Part shown: positions 36,897 to 44,576 of the stretch, piece after piece
How positions within the stretch are numbered: the stretch's first letter is position 1
How the letters are laid out: the number at the start of each line of letters is the position of its first letter
NCBI RefSeq assembly: GCF_003716325.1
Contig: NZ_RDSR01000011.1
Location: 1-64,000 of the forward strand
Length of the DNA: 64,000 bases
Source: Cryobacterium tepidiphilum
Lineage (GTDB): Bacteria > Actinomycetota > Actinomycetes > Actinomycetales > Microbacteriaceae
Reading direction: 5' to 3'
Notes under the pieces: generated by a model
Seen by the model: only the letters and a program-made list of their open reading frames with translations
Told to the model about the DNA's origin: nothing
Databases searched by the model: none
Program-made: the position numbers and the translations under genes

Positions 36897-37195
36897 GCGT
36901 GACGAAGGGACTGCTTGTCAGGCTGGAGGCCCTGCCCGGCAAGGAAGACGAGGTCCAGGAATTCCTCGGCATCGGGCGAGGACTCGTCGAGGAGGAACCG
37001 GCCACCATCGCGTGGTTCGCGATCCGTCTCGGCCCGTCCTCCTTCGGGATCTTCGACGTGTTCCCCGATGACGCCGGCCGCGACGCGCACCTGTCAGGCG
37101 CGGTTGCGACCGCTCTCGGCGAGCAGACCGGCAAACTGTTCAGCGAGCCGACGATCGAGAAGCTGGACGTCGTAGGCTCCAAACTCCCCGCCTGA
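36893..37195 (+). CDS. Antibiotic biosynthesis monooxygenase (ABM) domain protein
   Basis: 100 residues with the ferredoxin-like ABM fold: GLLVRLEALPGKEDEVQEFL, EEPATIAWFAIRLGPSSFGI, and DVFPDDAGRDAHLSG. Members act as cofactor-free oxygenases or as small stress proteins. It overlaps the PfpI-like gene by ATGA, making a three-gene operon with the dehydrogenase. Exact role unknown. Confidence 0.85.
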   Translation: MSVTKGLLVRLEALPGKEDEVQEFLGIGRGLVEEEPATIAWFAIRLGPSSFGIFDVFPDDAGRDAHLSGAVATALGEQTGKLFSEPTIEKLDVVGSKLPA

Positions 37196-37336
37196 CACCA
37201 CAGACCGGGAGTACTGGCCCAGAAAGGAGGGGTCGCTGCGCGCGGTGACTTCGGGCTTACACAACCCGCTCACGTCGTGGCAGCGGCCCCTTCTCTTGCG
37301 GCCTATCGCTAATCACCATCAGATCGGGGAACCGCG

Positions 37337-38467
37337 ATGACAGGAACTGGCGACGGCGTCGCCACGACGCATGCACCCGAGGTAGCAGTGATCGGGGGCG
37401 GGATCGTCGGTCTGTCGACGGCGTACGCGCTGCGGGAGCAGGGCGTGCCGGTGCGCTTATATGAGGCTGGTCTGCCCGGGACGGGTCAGTCCGCAGGCGA
37501 GTCGCGGATCTTCCGGCATGCCCACGACGACCCGCGACTCGTCGCTTTCGTGCGCGAAAGCCGTGGGGTATGGGATGAGTGGGCCGAACACTTCGACGTC
37601 GAGCTGGTCTCATCAGACGGTGTCCTGGCGATCGGAGACAGCGCCCTGGCGCGGCTGCGGGTGCTCGACCAGGTCGGCGGCGTGGAAGCGCACGAGATCG
37701 ACGCGGCCGAGGTCGCCCAGCGGATGCCGCTGCTCGCTGGGTATTCGGGGCCAGCGGTGCTCGACGAGTCGGGCGGAGCGATCCGCACCCGCGCCGCAAT
37801 CACGGCACTCACGGGTACCTTGGCAGATGCGGTCACCACCGGTGAGGTCATCTCCATCGATCCCCGCGCCGACGGGACGGTCGAGGTGCGCAGCGTCACC
37901 GACCGGGCTGTCTACTCCAAGGTGGTCGTGTGCGCCGGCCGCGAAACCGCCCGCCTGGCACGCAGCGTCGGCCTGTCGCTGCCGGTTCGCCTTGCCGCAC
38001 ACGTCAGGCTGACCTTCGACGTGAAAGCTGCCGCCCCGGCACGAGTCGCGTGCCTGCAGGACAGCAGCGGCGTCTTCGGCGAAGTCGGCGTTTACGCGAC
38101 GCCGCTACCGGGCAACAGCAACTACTCGGTCGGACTCAGCGACACCGTCGGCGTCCGCGACGACGGAACTTTCATCGACCCGGCGGCGATTCGATCGCTG
38201 GACGAACGCGCACGCGAATACGTGACACGGGCGCTGCCCGGTCTCCACCCAGAGCCGCGCGACTTCCTTCACTGCTGGGTGACCGACCTCCCGTGGAGTG
38301 AGGACGGCGTGGCCGTGTGGGAGGCAGGCTCTGTCCTTTTTGTGGCCGGTCACAATTTGTTCAAGCAGGCACCTGCGCTGGGTCGCGCTCTTGCCCGGGC
38401 TGCGACCGGCGGCGGTCTCCGCGCCGAGCTCACGCCCGAAGCGCGCCTCGGCGAGGCCCAGAGCTAG
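37337..38467 (+). CDS. FAD-dependent amine oxidase of the sarcosine oxidase (MSOX/MTOX) type
   Basis: 376 residues of the D-amino-acid oxidase-like superfamily. Dinucleotide-binding VAVIGGGIVGLSTAYALREQ at the N-terminus; C-terminal FLHCWVTDLPWSEDGVAV, where the Cys aligns with the flavin-linking Cys of monomeric sarcosine oxidase (C-M-Y-T-N-T-P region), then VLFVAGHNLFKQAPALG as in that family. Such enzymes demethylate sarcosine or N-methyl amino acids, releasing formaldehyde and H2O2, which would link it to the dehydrogenase upstream. Substrate unproven. A partly paired inverted repeat at 37224-37298 separates it from the ABM gene. Confidence 0.82.
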   Translation: MTGTGDGVATTHAPEVAVIGGGIVGLSTAYALREQGVPVRLYEAGLPGTGQSAGESRIFRHAHDDPRLVAFVRESRGVWDEWAEHFDVELVSSDGVLAIGDSALARLRVLDQVGGVEAHEIDAAEVAQRMPLLAGYSGPAVLDESGGAIRTRAAITALTGTLADAVTTGEVISIDPRADGTVEVRSVTDRAVYSKVVVCAGRETARLARSVGLSLPVRLAAHVRLTFDVKAAAPARVACLQDSSGVFGEVGVYATPLPGNSNYSVGLSDTVGVRDDGTFIDPAAIRSLDERAREYVTRALPGLHPEPRDFLHCWVTDLPWSEDGVAVWEAGSVLFVAGHNLFKQAPALGRALARAATGGGLRAELTPEARLGEAQS

Positions 38468-38506
38468 GGCATGTCTCCCAATCGCGGGGGGGGTGACCCG
38501 CGATTC

Positions 38507-38575
38507 GTTCTTCTGCAGCAGGCTGAAGAACGATTCCATCGCCGCGTTGTCGCCCCATGACGCGACTCTGCCCAT
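38507..38575 (-). pseudogene. IS3-type transposase fragment, middle block
   Basis: Minus-strand frame MGRVASWGDNAAMESFFSLL then QKN: the segment with the catalytic Glu of IS3-like DDE transposases. It breaks off after QKN, where the block at 34866 would continue, and begins where the block at 40040 ends. Confidence 0.8.
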
Positions 38576-38827
38576 CTAGCCGACGAGATCATCCAAGGTC
38601 TCCTCGAGGATCGTGAGATCGTTCCCTCGAAACCGACTGGGATGGGGCGAGGGCTCCACTACCGCCTGCCAGAAACCTCGGCCGGATGACGGTGGGGACG
38701 CAGCGGTCGGCGACCTCGTCCATCTTCTGCTGGAGGCGCACACTCTCGCCGACAAGAGCAAATTCTCAGGTGTCGGCCGGGCTCCTGGCCGAGCCGCGCA
38801 CGGCACCGTGCACGGTGACCCGGCGAC
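38576..38827. other. Uninterpreted stretch in the element
   Basis: No convincing gene. The plus strand can be read as LADEIIQGLLEDREIVPSKP followed by TGMGRGLHYRLPE, and the minus strand as NDLTILEETLDDLVG; both look like protein remnants but neither has a start or a recognisable family. Confidence 0.3.
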
Positions 38828-38858
38828 GGGGCGCCGGCCGACGAAGGGTCGGCGCCCC
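38828..38858 (-). terminator. Possible terminator after the 66-residue gene
   Basis: A perfect 9-bp GC stem (38828-38836 with 38850-38858) eight bases beyond the stop of the small gene on the minus strand; no U-tract follows. Confidence 0.4.
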
Positions 38859-38866
38859 GCCTCCTG

Positions 38867-39067
38867 TCAGGCGAGATGAATGCCGTCGGCGGCGCCGATC
38901 ATGAGGTCGATCGGGTACTGCGTGATCGGGCGCAGCTGCCGATAGTTGTCGAGCCAGATCGGCGTCTCGTCGTCGAAGTGGTCGAGGAACCCAATCAGAT
39001 CAGTCTTGGTGAACGGGTCGTGCCCCGCGGGCAGCGCGCTGCGCAGGGGCCATGAGTGTTCGGCCAT
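38867..39067 (-). CDS. Small hypothetical protein
   Basis: 66 residues, MAEHSWPLRSALPAGHDPFT and DLIGFLDHFDDETPIWLDNY among its sequence. The pattern D-D-x-x-P-I-W resembles small acidic proteins in which a charged helix precedes a short beta strand, but no family is recognised. An AAGGAGG stands at good distance before the ATG at 39067, the best evidence that it is real. It lies among IS fragments. Confidence 0.55.
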   Translation of the reverse strand: MAEHSWPLRSALPAGHDPFTKTDLIGFLDHFDDETPIWLDNYRQLRPITQYPIDLMIGAADGIHLA

Positions 39068-39589
39068 GACGGCCTCCTTCCGGTACAACGCTCGCATGGT
39101 GGCGGCGTTGGCAGCGGAAGAGGTTCACGCGACGACTCTGTCGGGCAGCGCACTCCTGCCAGAGGCGTCGACCAGGACGCGCAAGCCGCTCGTCGAGTGG
39201 TTCGGCACGCTGCTCGATCGTGTGCGGGCGGATGCGTCAGGTCGCGGCGCGCAGGACGTGACGGCCGCGCTGGCGCGCACCAGGAGCGCCGCGGCTGCGC
39301 CGACTCGCATGGCTAGCACCCGCGCTACGGGCGAGTGCGGTGCACCGCTGCCTGTCGCCTGAGGTATGCCGAGAATCGTCCAGTCGTTGGTTGCACGACA
39401 GCGAATCGAACGCTTGACGTGTTGGTGCTGCCGGGGAGTTTGTGAAGTACAGCGGACCGGATCCCGGTACGTTGCCGGTTGAGGGCCCAGCACGCGGGGC
39501 CTTCGTTCTCTGCGGCAACCAGATCCGCGGCCTGGATGCCTGGCACTGGCCCCTCGAAGGCGAGTCGAGAGTTCCACAGCCTCCGCCAC
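39068..39589. other. Stretch without a supported gene
   Basis: An open frame from ATG 39096 to 39362 on the plus strand (88 codons) has no ribosome binding site and unusual composition (many Ala, Thr, Arg), and 39442-39590 is open in the frame of the transposase fragment without similarity to it. This looks like scrambled IS-associated DNA. Confidence 0.35.
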
Positions 39590-40040
39590 TTGTCGGAGAT
39601 CTGCGAGTCTGGCAGCGTGACGATTGCGCTCGGGCCCTGGCCATGGCGGACCGGACGGCGTGGCGGATCTGCCGTGACAACGCTTGGTGGTCTGTGTTCG
39701 GGAAGTGTCGTCGCGGGAAGGGCAAGCGTCCTGGCCCGCCCGTCCACGATGATCTCGTGCGTCGGGAGTTCACCGCCGTCGCCCCGAATCGGCTCTGGCT
39801 CAGCGACATCACGGAGCACAAGACCGGTGAAGGCAAGCTCTACCTCTGCGCGATCAAGGACGTGTTCTCGGGCCGGATCGTGGGGTACTCGATCAGCGAC
39901 CGAATGAAGGCGCGTCTGGCCCTCGACGCGGTCAACAGTGCCGCCGCCCGGCTTGGGAACGTTGCCGGCTGCGTGGTCCACACCGACAGAGGATCCCAGT
40001 TGCGCGCGAGGAAGATGGTCCGGACCCTGCACGCGGCAGG
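39590..40040 (+). pseudogene. IS3-type transposase fragment, N-terminal and core block
   Basis: RTAWRICRDNAWWSVFGK, then PGPPVHDDLVRREFTAVAPN, RLWLSDITEHKTGEGKLYLC (first Asp) and GCVVHTDRGSQLRARKM (second Asp). The sequence stops after RTLHAAG, just before the block with the catalytic Glu, and joins the DUF488 gene tail-to-tail. The frame is open from 39442 but the first 50 codons show no similarity. Confidence 0.82.
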
Positions 40041-40295
40041 CCCCCTCGACACAGCCCCGTGCTGGTAGTCACGTAGCGCTAGCTCTGTCGGGGTGAGGAG
40101 CAACTGCTGCCGATAATGCATGTCGCGAATCTCACTGAGGAAGAACTCGACGTCGTCTCGCTCCGCGAATCCTGCGAGCTGCGAACGGTTCCGCAGCCGT
40201 ATGTCAACAAGAGCCGTCGCGCCGCTGTCGGGGAGCAGACCGAAGAACTCGCGCGCCTTCTTCTTCGTGAACCCGATGGTGAACAGCCGCATCAT
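39840..40295 (-). pseudogene. DUF488-family protein, C-terminus replaced
   Basis: Begins as a good DUF488 protein: MMRLFTIGFTKKKAREFF, DIRLRNRSQLAGFAERDD and TELALRDYQHGAVS, with GGGAGG before the ATG at 40295. From about 40043 the frame runs into antisense transposase sequence, so the last third with the conserved E-x-x-P-H-x-C-H-R region of the family is missing. Intact relatives are of unknown function. Divergent from the UvrA-like gene. Confidence 0.8.
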
Positions 40296-40354
40296 CGTGC
40301 CTCCCACGGTCGATGAACCTGCTTACCACGAGCCCCGCTTGGTACAGTTCCGAA

Positions 40355-43021
40355 ATGGATCACCTTTCCTCAGTGTCTACCCACGTCCAGCCCGATGTCC
40401 GGGTGCGTGGTGCCCGCGAACACAACCTCAAGGACGTCGATCTCACGGTTCCGCGTGACGCGATGGTTGTGTTCACGGGCGTGTCCGGATCCGGGAAGTC
40501 CTCCTTAGCTTTCGGCACGTTGTACGCGGAGTCGCAGCGGCGCTACTTGGAATCAGTTGCCCCGTACGCGCGGCGACTGATCGACCAGGCGGGTGTCCCC
40601 GACGTCGACTCCATCACCGGGATGCCGCCCGCAGTCGCCTTGCAGCAGCAGCGCGGAGGGCGCAGCGCGCGCTCCTCTGTAGGCAGCATCACCACGCTGT
40701 CGAGTGTGGTTCGGATGCTCTATTCGCGAGCCGGTGAATACCCAGATGGTCAGCCGATGCTCTACGCCGAGGACTTCTCCGCGAACACCGTGCAGGGCGC
40801 GTGCCCCGAGTGCCACGGCATCGGCAAAGTGTACGCGGTGACCGAGGAGCGGATGGTGCCCGATCCCTCACTCACCATCCGGGAGCGCGCCATCGCATCG
40901 TGGCCGACCGCCTGGCACGGCCACCAGTTGCGGGACGTGCTCGTCGCGCTCGGCTACGACGTCGACGTACCGTGGAAGGATCTGCCGAAGAAGGATCGGG
41001 ACTGGATCCTCTATACCGACGAGACCCCCTTCGTTCCCGTCCACTCTCGACTCACGCTCGCTGAGGCGCGCCGGGCAATCCGAGCAGGAATCGAACCGAG
41101 CTACTCGGGCACCTTCGTCGGCGCGCGGCGGTACGTGCTCGACACTTTCGCGAACACGAAGAGCGCGTCTATGAAGCGCCGCGTAGCCCAGTTCATGAGC
41201 GCGGCGGTCTGCCCGGTGTGCCATGGGAAGCGGCTCAAACCCGAAGCACTGACGGTGACGTTCGAAGGACTCGATATCGCGGACTTTTCAGCCTTGCCAC
41301 TGCGTGAATTGGCTGCGCTCCTCGAGTCCGTCGTCGCCGAGTCTGACCGCGAGGGCGAGACCTCCGGCGCCGTGGTAGACGTCGCGACTGGACGTGAAGC
41401 CGTCGAGCAGCGCGTTGCTGCTGGCGGCTCCGCGCACTCCGCTGCGCCGGATGTCCGTCGCACACCGAATCAGTCTGTCGAGAAGCGCGCCGCGGCAGCC
41501 CGCCTGGGCGCAGAATTGCTGGACCGCCTGCGCCCCATCATCGATCTCGGACTCGGTTACCTCTCGCTAGGTCGCACTACGCCGACACTGTCCGGAGGGG
41601 AGCTACAACGACTTCGACTCGCCACGCAGCTCACGTCGGAACTGTTCGGTGTTGTCTACGTCCTCGACGAACCGTCAGCCGGTCTCCATCCGCACGACGT
41701 CACCGCGCTGCTGGGTATCCTCGACGGGCTGAAGCAGCGCGGCAACAGCCTCTTCGTCGTGGAGCATTCCGTCGACGTCATGCGGCACGCCGACTGGCTG
41801 GTCGACATCGGCCCCGGAGCCGGAGAACGCGGCGGGCGCGTGATCTACAGCGGACCCACGGACGGGCTCGCGGAGGTCGACGAGTCGGTGACGCGCGGAT
41901 ACGTCTTCGGGGGCAGCGGCCTTCCACCGCACCAGCCCCGCGCCGCCCACGACTGGTTGCAGCTGGAGCACGTCACCCGCAACAACCTGCGGGACGTATC
42001 TGTGGCGCTACCGCTCGGAACGCTCACGGCTGTCACTGGCGTGTCAGGGTCGGGGAAGTCCAGCCTTGTCAGTCAAGTCCTGCCCGCCCTCATCGGCGCC
42101 AGGCAAGGAGACGCCCCTCGCGTCGAGGAGGAAAGCGCTGAGGCCGACGCCCTGCTCCTCACTGACGAGTCCGACGAACTCGGAGGGTCGGTCGAGGGCG
42201 ATCTCACGACCGTCCGGCGTGTGGTGAGCATCGACCAGAAACCCATCGGCCGCACGCCCCGCTCCAACGTCGCGACCTACACAGGACTCTTCGATCATGT
42301 GCGGCGCCGGTTCGCCGAGACGCCGGAAGCTCGGACACGCGGATACAAGCCCGGTCGGTTCTCCTTCAATGTCGCAGGCGGCCGTTGCCCGACCTGTGAG
42401 GGTGAAGGCTCCGTGATGGTCGAGCTGCTCTTCCTGCCCTCGGTCTACACCGTGTGTCCCGACTGCCATGGCACCCGCTATCAATCGAGCACCCTTGAGA
42501 TCACCTGGCGAGGGCGCAACATCGCGGAAATCCTCGCGATGAGCGTCGAAGAGGCTCACGAGTTCTTCGCCGGCGAGTACGACGTGATGCGCTCCCTCAC
42601 CTCGCTGGTCGATGTCGGGCTCGGTTATCTGCGCTTGGGACAGCCGGCCACAGAGCTCTCCGGTGGGGAGGCGCAGCGTGTAAAGCTGGCCACCGAACTG
42701 CAACGAGCGCAGCGCGGCGACACTCTGTACGTGCTCGATGAGCCGACCTCCGGATTGCACTGTGCCGACGCAGACCGTCTAGTCACTCACCTTCAGACTC
42801 TCGTCGATGCGGGCAACACGGTCGTGATGGTGGAACTCGACATGCGAGTGGTCGGCGCAGCCGACTACGTCATCGATCTCGGGCCGGGAGCCGGTGACAA
42901 CGGCGGCACAGTGGTCGCGTCCGGAACGCCAGAAGAGGTCGCCGCGTCGAGAAACAGCGCTTCAGCACCGTATCTCGCCGCCGCCCTCGCCGAGGCCGCG
43001 ACGGTGACGTCAGGGGCATAA
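40355..43021 (+). CDS. UvrA-like ABC ATPase (UvrA2 / drug-tolerance type)
   Basis: 888 residues with two ABC modules. Walker A VFTGVSGSGKSSLAFGTL and AVTGVSGSGKSSLVSQVL; signatures TLSGGELQRLRLATQL and ELSGGEAQRVKLATEL; zinc modules CPECHGIGKV, CPVCHGKRLKPE, and CPTCEGEGSVMVELLF with CPDCHGTRY. It is shorter than classical UvrA (about 950 residues). Short UvrA paralogues occur with DNA-intercalating antibiotic gene clusters and as accessory repair proteins. ATG at 40355 starts the homology. Codon choice is a little less GC-strict than in core genes, fitting horizontal gain. Confidence 0.88.
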   Translation: MDHLSSVSTHVQPDVRVRGAREHNLKDVDLTVPRDAMVVFTGVSGSGKSSLAFGTLYAESQRRYLESVAPYARRLIDQAGVPDVDSITGMPPAVALQQQRGGRSARSSVGSITTLSSVVRMLYSRAGEYPDGQPMLYAEDFSANTVQGACPECHGIGKVYAVTEERMVPDPSLTIRERAIASWPTAWHGHQLRDVLVALGYDVDVPWKDLPKKDRDWILYTDETPFVPVHSRLTLAEARRAIRAGIEPSYSGTFVGARRYVLDTFANTKSASMKRRVAQFMSAAVCPVCHGKRLKPEALTVTFEGLDIADFSALPLRELAALLESVVAESDREGETSGAVVDVATGREAVEQRVAAGGSAHSAAPDVRRTPNQSVEKRAAAARLGAELLDRLRPIIDLGLGYLSLGRTTPTLSGGELQRLRLATQLTSELFGVVYVLDEPSAGLHPHDVTALLGILDGLKQRGNSLFVVEHSVDVMRHADWLVDIGPGAGERGGRVIYSGPTDGLAEVDESVTRGYVFGGSGLPPHQPRAAHDWLQLEHVTRNNLRDVSVALPLGTLTAVTGVSGSGKSSLVSQVLPALIGARQGDAPRVEEESAEADALLLTDESDELGGSVEGDLTTVRRVVSIDQKPIGRTPRSNVATYTGLFDHVRRRFAETPEARTRGYKPGRFSFNVAGGRCPTCEGEGSVMVELLFLPSVYTVCPDCHGTRYQSSTLEITWRGRNIAEILAMSVEEAHEFFAGEYDVMRSLTSLVDVGLGYLRLGQPATELSGGEAQRVKLATELQRAQRGDTLYVLDEPTSGLHCADADRLVTHLQTLVDAGNTVVMVELDMRVVGAADYVIDLGPGAGDNGGTVVASGTPEEVAASRNSASAPYLAAALAEAATVTSGA

Positions 43022-43146
43022 CCGGCGCTTCGCCGTTGAATGTGGGTATCGGGTGACGGACCGGTAGCCGGGGCTGCTCGGGAGATGGGTCGAGATCCCC
43101 GAGGATCAGAGGACTTCTACCTCATCTGATCGAGAGGACCTCGACG

Positions 43147-43433
43147 ATGACCGAGCCTACGACCTGCTGCCGTGCCGATGGCAACTACTGCGACCGCTGC
43201 GACCTGCTGGTCGGCCTAGACGGGCTGCGGGTGATCGCGGTCGAGCGCCGCGGCCGCAATGCGCTGACCGTGACGGTCGAGTCCCCGCCTGGACCAGTCG
43301 GCTGCCCCGGCTGCGGCGTCCTCGCCATCGGTCACGGCCGCGCACCGGTGCCGCTGGTGAATGCACCCGCGATGGGCCGGCCGGTCCGGCTGCTCTGGCG
43401 CAAGCGCCGACGGCGCTGCAACATCCAAACTCC
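43147..43433 (+). pseudogene. ISL3-family transposase, N-terminal fragment
   Basis: The first ~90 residues of an ISL3-type transposase, with the zinc-finger pattern GPVGCPGCGVLAIGHGR and VRLLWRKRRRRCN. It stops within a few codons at a perfect 16-bp palindrome (43430-43445), where foreign sequence begins. The catalytic domain is gone. Confidence 0.8.
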
Positions 43434-43445
43434 CTGATCAGGGAG
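43430..43445. repeat. Perfect 16-bp palindrome at a junction
   Basis: CTCCCTGATCAGGGAG, just where the ISL3 fragment ends and tRNA-flanking sequence begins. It could be the remains of a tRNA-gene terminator or a recombination scar. Confidence 0.5.
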
Positions 43446-43473
43446 TGAAGTTTCGGTGCTTTACCGGGAGTTT

Positions 43474-43512
43474 TGGTGGACCTGAGGGGACTCGAACCCC
43501 TGACCCCCTGAT
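43474..43512 (-). other. tRNA 3'-end fragment (old attachment site)
   Basis: On the minus strand the sequence contains a T arm (AGGGG TTCGAGT CCCCT), acceptor strand CAGGTCC, discriminator A and encoded CCA. Upstream, the anticodon loop cannot be formed (no U33), so only the last ~38 nt of a tRNA are present. Such 3' pieces mark integration sites of elements that target tRNA genes, and an integrase remnant lies beside it. The amino-acid identity cannot be set. Confidence 0.72.
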
Positions 43513-43615
43513 GCCGGTTCAATCTCGTGCTGCGCTAAAGGAGCGGCTGGCGCTTCATTGCCGAGGTCGGCGCGCGCCCGTGTCGAGGAAGCCGCGCCCT
43601 CCGCGACGAGCTCCG

Positions 43616-44254
43616 TCAGCGGTCATGTCCCACATCGCGCCGACGCTCGTCGCGGCGCAGCTCTATGCGTCCACGAACAAGCTCCCTGTAGACGCTCAGA
43701 TCGCCGAGACGCCCAGGCACTCCATCTGCCGCCGCAACCTCCATCGGGTTCGAGCGGATCACGCCCTCGCCGACCGCAAAGTCGAGAAGCAACTGGATCG
43801 CGTCCCGCGAGGAGGCGGCGGCCTCCTCTGATGCGGCCCGCTGAGCAGCCAAGTGATGTTCGATCCGGTCCGCGGTGATCTCGCCGATCGTCAAATCGCC
43901 GAACGCCGGCGTGAGCTGCGTTCGAACCAGCCGTTCACACCGCGCGTATGTAGCCTCGCTCACATCGGAGAGCCACGCGAGGTCGCCGAGCCACATGTAG
44001 GCGAGTTCGTCTAAGGGGTCGTCGGGAGTGAGATAACGCCAGGCATCGAGCTCCGACAGCCGGAGTCGCTCCGCGATTCGGAGTTCCAGCCGTGCGCGGG
44101 CGTCCGTCGCGTTGTCTGCGGTGGCTGTGACTCGGTGGAGTTCTCCATCCCACAGCCGTAGTCGCGCGATGGCGCATGTGCGCCCAGTGCCGACGGAGCG
44201 GGTGGTGATCGTGCCGTGTGTGCCGAATTCGAGCGGCGGTCGCCCTGTTCGCAT
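43616..44254 (-). pseudogene. Integrase N-terminal fragment
   Basis: Starts RTGRPPLEFGTHGTITTR, with an AP2-like arm-binding segment, then a SAM-like core-binding domain (DPLDELAYMWLGDLAWL to TQLTPAFGDLTIGEITADRI). Similarity is lost after VIRSNPMEVA, about where the catalytic domain of a tyrosine recombinase would begin. It lies next to the tRNA 3' fragment, so it may be the integrase of an older tRNA-targeting element. Confidence 0.72.
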
Positions 44255-44273
44255 GTTGCACCTTCCCTGCCTG

Positions 44274-44546
44274 TCAGGATCCGAGAACTTCGTCGAGGAT
44301 GTCGATCGTGATCGGGTCGACTTCGACGGCGCCGACGACGTAGCTCGCGCGCGTGATCTGCTCGTTCGCGTGGCCGAGCAGCCGCGAAGCGAGTCTGATT
44401 CCGGCGGGCCGCTCGACGAATGTCGTCGTCGTGCGTCGATACAGGTGTGTCGTGAAGTCGTCCACATCGACACCCCGGGTGGTGAGAGCCGCAGCGTTGT
44501 CGTCGACGAACGTGCGCAGCAGCGGCTCGTAGTTGCTCACAATCAT
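44274..44546 (-). pseudogene. Tyrosine recombinase C-terminal fragment
   Basis: About 90 residues with the second half of a catalytic domain: DDFTTHLYRRTTTTFVE (HxxR), SRLLGHANEQITRASYV (GH box and nucleophile Tyr). The first Arg box is missing, so it cannot work alone. It lies between int and the N-terminal fragment and is related to neither in sequence junction, so it is probably a third integrase remnant. Confidence 0.72.
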
Positions 44547-44576
44547 GCGTTGTCAGTTCTCCCTCTTCGCGGCCTT

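Noticed and set aside
39096-39362. 88-codon open frame in the element
   Set aside because: No ribosome binding site, no -10 box at leaderless distance and no recognised family; composition is skewed.
43474-43560. Complete tRNA gene on the minus strand
   Set aside because: T arm, acceptor 3' strand and CCA are present, but no anticodon loop with U33, no D arm and no 5' GGACCTG partner can be found.
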